Under the pieces are notes generated by a model. The model was not told the DNA's origin. It searched no databases and saw only the letters and a program-made list of their open reading frames with translations. The position numbers were made by a program, and so were the translations under genes. Source: a virus. Taken from it: 27,164 bases of DNA. Positions 22,301-27,164 of the stretch are shown piece by piece. Positions within the stretch are counted from its first letter, which is position 1, and every line of letters starts with the position of its first letter. The stretch is taken from IMG/VR virus record IMGVR_UViG_3300031977_001857, positions 1 to 27,164 of that record; one strand, 5' to 3'.

Positions 22301-25300
22301 GTCCCAATCCTTAACGAAATCTTTAGGACTAACCTTCTTCTTGGCTTCAGCGAATAGGTTCTCTAGTCGAGTATAAGCCAATGAGGTACGATCTAAAGCA
22401 GCTCTTATAGAGAGGTCAACCTGTTCAGCCACATACTGACTGGCTTCATCCATTACCAAACCACTGGTGTTGATACCGTTATATAAGGGCATATCTCCAC
22501 TCAGAATAGCTTGGTGGAATGCTTCTGCTGGATTAGCTTTACCCTGATGGCGTAACTTCTCGATGATATTCCCTAACGGGCCGTGTACTGAAGTCACTAA
22601 GGAATCCATAACAGAGTGTAGATGCTCAGTCTTAGTCTGTGAAAGACCCACTGAATTAGCTAAAGCCTGTAAGGTTTCGGATGATGACATCTCCATAAAC
22701 TGGGCCGTGTTAGCTGCCATAGGCAATACTTGCTGGCTCGGTAACTTAGTTTCCTGTACATCTGCACTTTCAATAATAGCTGCGCCATGTACCAAAAGAG
22801 CTTGGAAAGCATTTACCGTATTCTTGTCAGTATTACCTGTCAGTAGTTGCCCAATAAATTTAGCAAAAGCTCTTAAACCATTAAGAATATTCCCAGACTT
22901 GTCTTTAAAGGTGGAAGCATCGACTTCTACTTTGGCTAATACCTCTCGCTGGAACTCCGCATTAGTCAAACCCCAAGCGATAAACTCATCAAGATTAGTC
23001 ACTGATTTACCATGCTTGGCTTTAAGTTCTGGTGAACCATTCACATAAGCCATAACTTTGGTATACAACTGGCTTAAGTTACTTACTACTGGCTCAATCT
23101 CTTTAGAACCTTGACGTATCTTAAAATGAGTCGCTGCATGAACTAATTCATGTAACAAAACTTCTGGCGTCAAAGGTCTTTGAGTAAGCTCCGGGGAAGA
23201 GATACGGATAATTCCTTCATCTGGGAAGAAGTAACCACGGTTACCCTGACCTCTATACTTCTCAGGAACCAGTTCTGCTTCATTCTGGGCAGTAATAAAT
23301 TGAACCTTCATATCTGCAGGTAGGTTCCGAATTAACTTACCTAATACATAACGGTGACGGCTACGTACTTCAGTATCCTCAATTTCATTAATGGCTTGTA
23401 GAAGACTGTTTCTTATCTCTCCAAAAGTTTGGTCAGGTTTAGCATAAAAAGCTTCTACAAAACCAAGAGACATTATAGGAGTTTGCACCTCTTGCTGAAC
23501 TTCAGTACCTACATCTGTGGGAGGAGTAGCTGTACCACGTATAGCTGGGATATTTGAATCTGCTATCTGGCGTTGTAGTAATTGGTACAAGATATTTGGA
23601 TTTTTACCTGTAGCCTCTCGAATCTTATCCAGCATCAAAGGTTTAAGAGCTGCAGCTTCCCCTTCTTCGTTTAGGGAATCCCTAAAAGCTTGGTAGTCTT
23701 CTCTAATATATGTAGGTACGTCCTTACTTCTTAAACGAGAATCCATAAGTTTAATCAGTAAGGATTCTGAGAGATGCTCTGGGAAATTAGTATGCTGCGT
23801 AAATAGCTGCAGAGAGGCTTTACCTAAGTAGTCCTTAATGGAAGCAACATACTGCAGCTCAGCTTCAAGATTCTCAAGGGGAGTACCGTTCTTTTCAAGA
23901 GAAGCCTCATTATCAGCAAAAAGCTTACTTACAATTTTATTATAAGCATGTTCAAGATTACCTGTACGTGTGTATAGCTGACGGAATCTCGACAGTAATT
24001 CCTGACTTTTTTCTAAACCTGCTTTTTCTTCCTTGGTTATTCCAGACTTTAAACGCTGTTCTTGGTTTTCCTGACTCAACGTCAATAGTGTATTGATAAC
24101 TGAAGTATCGGGTATTACACCTTCTCGAACCAAACGCTTACCAATACGTCCCTCAAAAGATTGCCCCTGCAACTCTCTAATACGGGCTTTCTGTGCTTCT
24201 GTGACATTATGGTACGCGCCTGAATAAGCGTACTGGTGCACTCTTTCTATGGTAGATAGGAACTCTAAGCGGTTAGCGTCTGCTTGTTTAAGGAACTCAA
24301 ACTGTTCTCCTATCCGTTGTCCTAACGCACTTACAGAGGTAGAACCTCCTAAATACTGCATAGCGTTGTAGTAAGTACGGTAAGCTGACACTAACACTTC
24401 TTCGGGAATACTATGTTCAATCATAGCTTCCATAGTAGTGTTATTGTACTTCTCCATAACTTCTTTAAGTAGAGAAGGGATTGCTATGGCCGCATCATGG
24501 ACATTAAGAATGTTATAGTTCTGATAAACTGAAGTAGCAATGAAAGAGTCAGTAGCGTGAATGTTACCTACATAAGCTCTCGCTCCTGCTGTATCAAACT
24601 CAGGACGTTTGCCCCGGTAACCAATATTACTTAACTGAGTAACAACCCCTTTAATTTTCCTAGTAAGATTCTCCAATTTAATAGGAACACTTCCCTTATA
24701 AGGCGACATTTCTCCAGAAGGTACTCTGGCAGACGTTAATGGGGCTGATAAGTGTCCTGTAGATATTGCTCCACCTTTGCTACCAGGGGTAGCCAATATA
24801 GGGGCCATCTCCATTACTTCTTTGAAGATAGCATTGTATTGATCTCCTGTTAGGTCATCCAAGTAGTTACCACCTTCGGTTTTAGCAATACCTGCAGCTT
24901 CTTTGGCTTCCTCTACTTTTTTAAGGAATACTTCGTTAAGTGCCGCAGACATGCTGTTAGTGAGGCCAGTAACAGAATCCCTTACTGCCGTAAATGGATG
25001 CAATACGTCTTCAATAACATTTTGTGTGGTACCTCCGAAGTGATCCATAAACTGACGGTGAAAAGCTTGAATAGCTCTAGGATTAAGTTCTACATGCTCC
25101 AAGTCACTAAGTTTTTTATAATCAAATGGGGCAACTCCTACTTGCGTTTCGAACTGCTTAAGCATATCAACCAGTTCTTTTTTCAGTACGTTATCTTTAC
25201 CCCCAGTTGCTTCAATTTTAGAATAAAGTTTCTGCACACCGTCCAGCCAGTTATCCAACAACGTACTGCCCATATTGGTTACAGCTTTTCTAGTAGAGGA

Positions 25301-27164
25301 ACCGAAAGTAATCTCTGTCAATGGGCCTTTGAATAGCTTACGAGCAGCCGTAGTTACTTTCCCCGAAGATTGGGTTAAGTCTCCGATAACGCCTTGCCAG
25401 AAAGGAGGAAGATTACTTGTATTCAAGGCTTCGGATACTCTAAAGGCTAAGGTCTCATACAAGTCTTGGCTGGTTTCCTGTTCTGCCCAGTCTCCAAATT
25501 CACCTTCTTTCTCTTCATCTCCGGCTTTAAGGTCTTCAATATCCTCTTTGGCAAAGAAGCCACCTTTCTTTCGCCACTCTGCAAAGTTTTTAAGAGCAAG
25601 AATCCCTGCTTGAATAAAGGATAAGAACGGGCCGTTATTAACCCCATCAGCTTCACGAGTTAAGGTAGCCTTAAAGGTTTTACCCGGCTCTAACTTGAAA
25701 CGTGACCACTGCCATAAAGCATCTAATGAATGGAAGTTCTCACCACCTTTAGCTACACCGTTTTCTATTGCAGTGTAATCAGCGTCAGTCATTTCCTGTC
25801 CGGTAAGTAGCTTTTCTATAGCAGCTAATGCACCCTTAATTTCAGGGGCATCCATGGTAGATTTCCACTGCTTAAGAGCTTTAGCAGGAGACTTCTTATC
25901 TACTTTGACGCCTAAACCTTCAAGCACTGCTAACTTAAACTCTTTACGTTTAGCAGCAGCTTCTTTAGTCCTAGACTTAGTAGGTACTTCATACTCACCA
26001 CCTTCATTCATCATTACATGACGATGAGTCTTGTATAGAAGGGGATTCAGTAAGTTGGAAACCAACCCCATACGTTGAGTAACCCAAAACTCTCTCTTGA
26101 AGTAGATAGGGGTATTTACGTCCCAACTGTTAATGAATTCAAATAGGTTATCCAGCTCATTACGTAAACCAAGATTCTTACCGTGTACAGCATCTTTCTT
26201 AGAGGCTATCACCCCTTTTTCGGATACGATGCCTGCAGCACTTTCAAGAACTCTACGAGGAAGTAGATGTAAGAAGCCTGACTCAGGATTAACCGCATCA
26301 TCACGTAAGAATGAGGCTTGTTTCTGAGCCTTATTACCGCCTTCAGCCAGTTTCTTAGGCACAGCCATGATGGACTTTTTAACTCTTCGTGACATGTCCT
26401 CTGGGGGCGTATCTGTAGGCCACTCACGAGCATTCTCTACTTCAAAGAGCTTACCCGTAATACCTTTGGCTCCACGAACATCCTGTACCACATTCTGGAT
26501 TTGTGAAATAAAGTTTCTATCCTTTAAAGATTTGGTTTCGGCAGCAAGTCTATAAAAATTCATAGAGCCCCCATCGCTTTCGTTATTATTACCGTCTAAA
26601 CCAAATTTCTTTAAATCTTTGATAGGAATGAAGCTTTCTTTAATTAAACCAGCGTTTTTCATGTATGCAGTAGCGTAAGCACCTAACTCATTACGTAAAT
26701 TTTCCTGAACCTGTTTAGGTGCTGTTTTATGAGCTTTTCGGCCCATAACATCTACTATTGCTGAACCTAACTCTTCAATGAATTGGTTACGCACAGTGCC
26801 GCCGTACTGAATCTTGTGAATGGCTAAGTTAAAACCTTCTTCCCAATAGTTAACAGTTTCACCTCCAAACTTCTCCAAGATTTTATCTCTAGGAGTAATG
26901 GCAGTATTAGTAGCTTTAAAAGCAATAGTTTCAAAGATACCTATAGCAATAGCTGCTGCAGCATTAGGATCAAGTTGCCCGTCAGTAAGTAAACTTTGAG
27001 TAATGTTATAAAACTTGTCCTTGGCTTCTCTTTTTCCAAATCCATCAATAATACCTGTGAGGTGTGATTGGATAAAAGCAGCCAGTCTTGATAAAGACCG
27101 TAGTTGCTTTTCCTGTATCTCAGGAGATGGGTCAAGTAAAGCTTGAATCCTTGGGTGCCCGGTA
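19331..27164 (-). CDS. vRNAP: N4-type virion RNA polymerase (vRNAP), 5' end beyond the window
   Basis: The frame is open without a stop from the right edge to TGA at 19331-19333, at least 2,610 residues. A TTG at 26876-26878 is not the start, since the frame continues with sensible protein above it. Numbering from the first complete codon in the window: a candidate T/DxxGR-type motif with Arg364 (VTQRMG), motif A Asp506 (ADGVNNG), motif B Arg608/Lys612/Phe620 (R-x3-K-x7-F-G) and motif C Asp890 (NVHDA). The spacings (142, 106 and 278 residues from Arg to Asp to Lys to Asp) closely follow N4 mini-vRNAP (Arg424, Asp559, Lys670, Asp951). Motif B has Phe where T7 and N4 have Tyr. The ~1,600-residue C-terminal region is helical and contains HELVHAATH (from residue 1338), with Glu1393 as possible third zinc ligand. 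In N4 the protein is packaged, injected and transcribes early genes. About 1,000 N-terminal residues are probably missing here. Confidence 0.92.
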   Translation of the reverse strand, partial: TGHPRIQALLDPSPEIQEKQLRSLSRLAAFIQSHLTGIIDGFGKREAKDKFYNITQSLLTDGQLDPNAAAAIAIGIFETIAFKATNTAITPRDKILEKFGGETVNYWEEGFNLAIHKIQYGGTVRNQFIEELGSAIVDVMGRKAHKTAPKQVQENLRNELGAYATAYMKNAGLIKESFIPIKDLKKFGLDGNNNESDGGSMNFYRLAAETKSLKDRNFISQIQNVVQDVRGAKGITGKLFEVENAREWPTDTPPEDMSRRVKKSIMAVPKKLAEGGNKAQKQASFLRDDAVNPESGFLHLLPRRVLESAAGIVSEKGVIASKKDAVHGKNLGLRNELDNLFEFINSWDVNTPIYFKREFWVTQRMGLVSNLLNPLLYKTHRHVMMNEGGEYEVPTKSRTKEAAAKRKEFKLAVLEGLGVKVDKKSPAKALKQWKSTMDAPEIKGALAAIEKLLTGQEMTDADYTAIENGVAKGGENFHSLDALWQWSRFKLEPGKTFKATLTREADGVNNGPFLSFIQAGILALKNFAEWRKKGGFFAKEDIEDLKAGDEEKEGEFGDWAEQETSQDLYETLAFRVSEALNTSNLPPFWQGVIGDLTQSSGKVTTAARKLFKGPLTEITFGSSTRKAVTNMGSTLLDNWLDGVQKLYSKIEATGGKDNVLKKELVDMLKQFETQVGVAPFDYKKLSDLEHVELNPRAIQAFHRQFMDHFGGTTQNVIEDVLHPFTAVRDSVTGLTNSMSAALNEVFLKKVEEAKEAAGIAKTEGGNYLDDLTGDQYNAIFKEVMEMAPILATPGSKGGAISTGHLSAPLTSARVPSGEMSPYKGSVPIKLENLTRKIKGVVTQLSNIGYRGKRPEFDTAGARAYVGNIHATDSFIATSVYQNYNILNVHDAAIAIPSLLKEVMEKYNNTTMEAMIEHSIPEEVLVSAYRTYYNAMQYLGGSTSVSALGQRIGEQFEFLKQADANRLEFLSTIERVHQYAYSGAYHNVTEAQKARIRELQGQSFEGRIGKRLVREGVIPDTSVINTLLTLSQENQEQRLKSGITKEEKAGLEKSQELLSRFRQLYTRTGNLEHAYNKIVSKLFADNEASLEKNGTPLENLEAELQYVASIKDYLGKASLQLFTQHTNFPEHLSESLLIKLMDSRLRSKDVPTYIREDYQAFRDSLNEEGEAAALKPLMLDKIREATGKNPNILYQLLQRQIADSNIPAIRGTATPPTDVGTEVQQEVQTPIMSLGFVEAFYAKPDQTFGEIRNSLLQAINEIEDTEVRSRHRYVLGKLIRNLPADMKVQFITAQNEAELVPEKYRGQGNRGYFFPDEGIIRISSPELTQRPLTPEVLLHELVHAATHFKIRQGSKEIEPVVSNLSQLYTKVMAYVNGSPELKAKHGKSVTNLDEFIAWGLTNAEFQREVLAKVEVDASTFKDKSGNILNGLRAFAKFIGQLLTGNTDKNTVNAFQALLVHGAAIIESADVQETKLPSQQVLPMAANTAQFMEMSSSETLQALANSVGLSQTKTEHLHSVMDSLVTSVHGPLGNIIEKLRHQGKANPAEAFHQAILSGDMPLYNGINTSGLVMDEASQYVAEQVDLSIRAALDRTSLAYTRLENLFAEAKKKVSPKDFVKDWDTATASEKAEATRIYRRIFFHSDNGVERRSGLLAQFAALSMTYEPLRTALDYSPENIIPTAGTKLGERIKIWYDSLLRRFSNFLFNNRSTAATNKQVMQLATSLVRREQLRQQKLAEKNNNVSKVMDYIDQSSRKVADKAIDAMKSSDITAVRRTGKFLDLYHGDKLDEFSEQLQHFRQAKFKKSSGFFSKLLTEVRGDSLYLRFAHELVNAAKISQKDRQQVINDMEEVVSEAIGEASTEQERALTRGVIRTDLQSLLSSMDASRVLEVVQDSAALKQEIQSHEIALKKLTGKDFYFKNAAYALGHFLATDESKTSLLSLNAHNIATKAGLKQKVDISLSNKIEPIIDRLATLYALQRLPSAEKSTLRSYLSEQVDPEKVLKDLMLLNQGLIRNSTEALFSGQKAKMQKGYIRELYDPYVAVKSAPLADEAEMKAHGYELLGKHQDIDKAHLTGMGLYYSETGGLAQYNSAAMSLTSAQSKGFEPEVSKTTVGWVKLEKTAQTVEYRNLSDANFIARFDKLDKGRLVPAIDGNGRIYKFRYMMEATQKDSLLSRDTSITKVMGAMMGSIMDKPASKAQNAEVVRALKQDWNENKERKSAMYVEIGPQSSSAGHRELYIQLPEHTKQAIRRVWGGDSMYVRADVLDMIFGYRDARLSNIVKKDKEIRNAAENIAAEVFLKLLGKNTVHRLDRIQDAWEYVVKHVKDVYVIRNLDTLVGNIISNITLLLWDGASLKDVVHDHRVAFDSLIRYQKELHELNQTKLKLSSGLLVGREDEANDRIVELETSIKNNPVTPLMDAGQFPSILEDLDEEVSYNFKPYLDKKLDEFTEKLPQPLVTVGKFLAVSKDTPIYKVLYKTTQMSDFVAKYTMYNKLKREGVEEDVAQRTIRESFINYDIPSGKALHTLNKAGLLMFTRYFLRIQKVIARLFSENTARGILLVLADRFLGNIPSVNDSWILSRLGNPLESGAIEAIDAWDEPITMKVLLGLLD

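Noticed and set aside
22563-23048. Rightward 161-aa frame opposite vRNAP
   Set aside because: No ribosome site or recognisable protein features; it lies wholly antisense to the well-supported vRNAP coding sequence.
26876-26878. TTG as start codon of the giant protein
   Set aside because: The same frame continues 95 codons upstream to the window edge with normal protein composition, and no Shine-Dalgarno precedes the TTG.
26941-27135. Separate leftward 64-aa gene upstream of the giant gene
   Set aside because: It is an out-of-frame shadow of the vRNAP frame, which is open across the same stretch.

Overview
This window is part of a tailed-phage genome, most likely an N4-like podovirus (Schitoviridae type) infecting a Gram-negative host. 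The strongest evidence is the leftward reading frame from 19331 through the right edge (at least 2,610 residues). It carries the single-subunit RNA polymerase motifs A, B and C with the residue spacing of the N4 virion RNA polymerase (vRNAP). Just before it, on the other strand, is an N4-like replication block ending in a 258-aa single-stranded DNA-binding protein close in size to N4 SSB. No integrase, repressor or tRNA was recognised.

Layout. (1) 1-1567: small rightward genes of unknown function, then about 200 bp of stop-rich, foldable noncoding DNA closed by a very strong intrinsic terminator (1212-1265). (2) 10118 down to 1564: a leftward host-recognition module. It runs from a J-like tail-tip protein with an FN3 domain, through a BppU-like domain protein, a large fibre with a heptad-repeat stalk and a LamG-like domain, a companion protein and a transglutaminase-like Cys protease, to a DUF1353 protein and a 3TM-type holin. 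An intrinsic terminator sits directly against the DUF1353 start codon. (3) 10119-10258: divergent control region. (4) 10259-19310: rightward nucleotide, replication and recombination operon: thyA, a structured noncoding segment, an HTH-like protein, a DUF6378-like protein, a Lar-like zinc ribbon, a PD-(D/E)XK nuclease, a helicase/AEP-primase protein, a Sak4-like ATPase, SSB, a RuvC-like resolvase and small proteins. (5) 19331-27164: vRNAP, convergent with the replication operon and cut by the window edge.

How the parts fit. In N4, vRNAP is packaged in the virion and injected to transcribe early genes from hairpin promoters. Host sigma70 RNA polymerase, activated by the phage SSB, transcribes the late genes. 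Here SSB, Sak4, the nuclease and the resolvase form a compact replication/recombination set, while ThyA supplies dTMP. The leftward fibre block is separate from the vRNAP block and looks like an exchangeable host-range cassette with siphovirus-like parts.

The points most worth following up are: a natural Phe at the vRNAP position that is Tyr in T7 and N4; an HExxH metallopeptidase motif in its C-terminal region; a C-terminal tip shared by SSB and a small nearby protein; two structured noncoding regions; and the terminator/Shine-Dalgarno overlap at 2435-2465.
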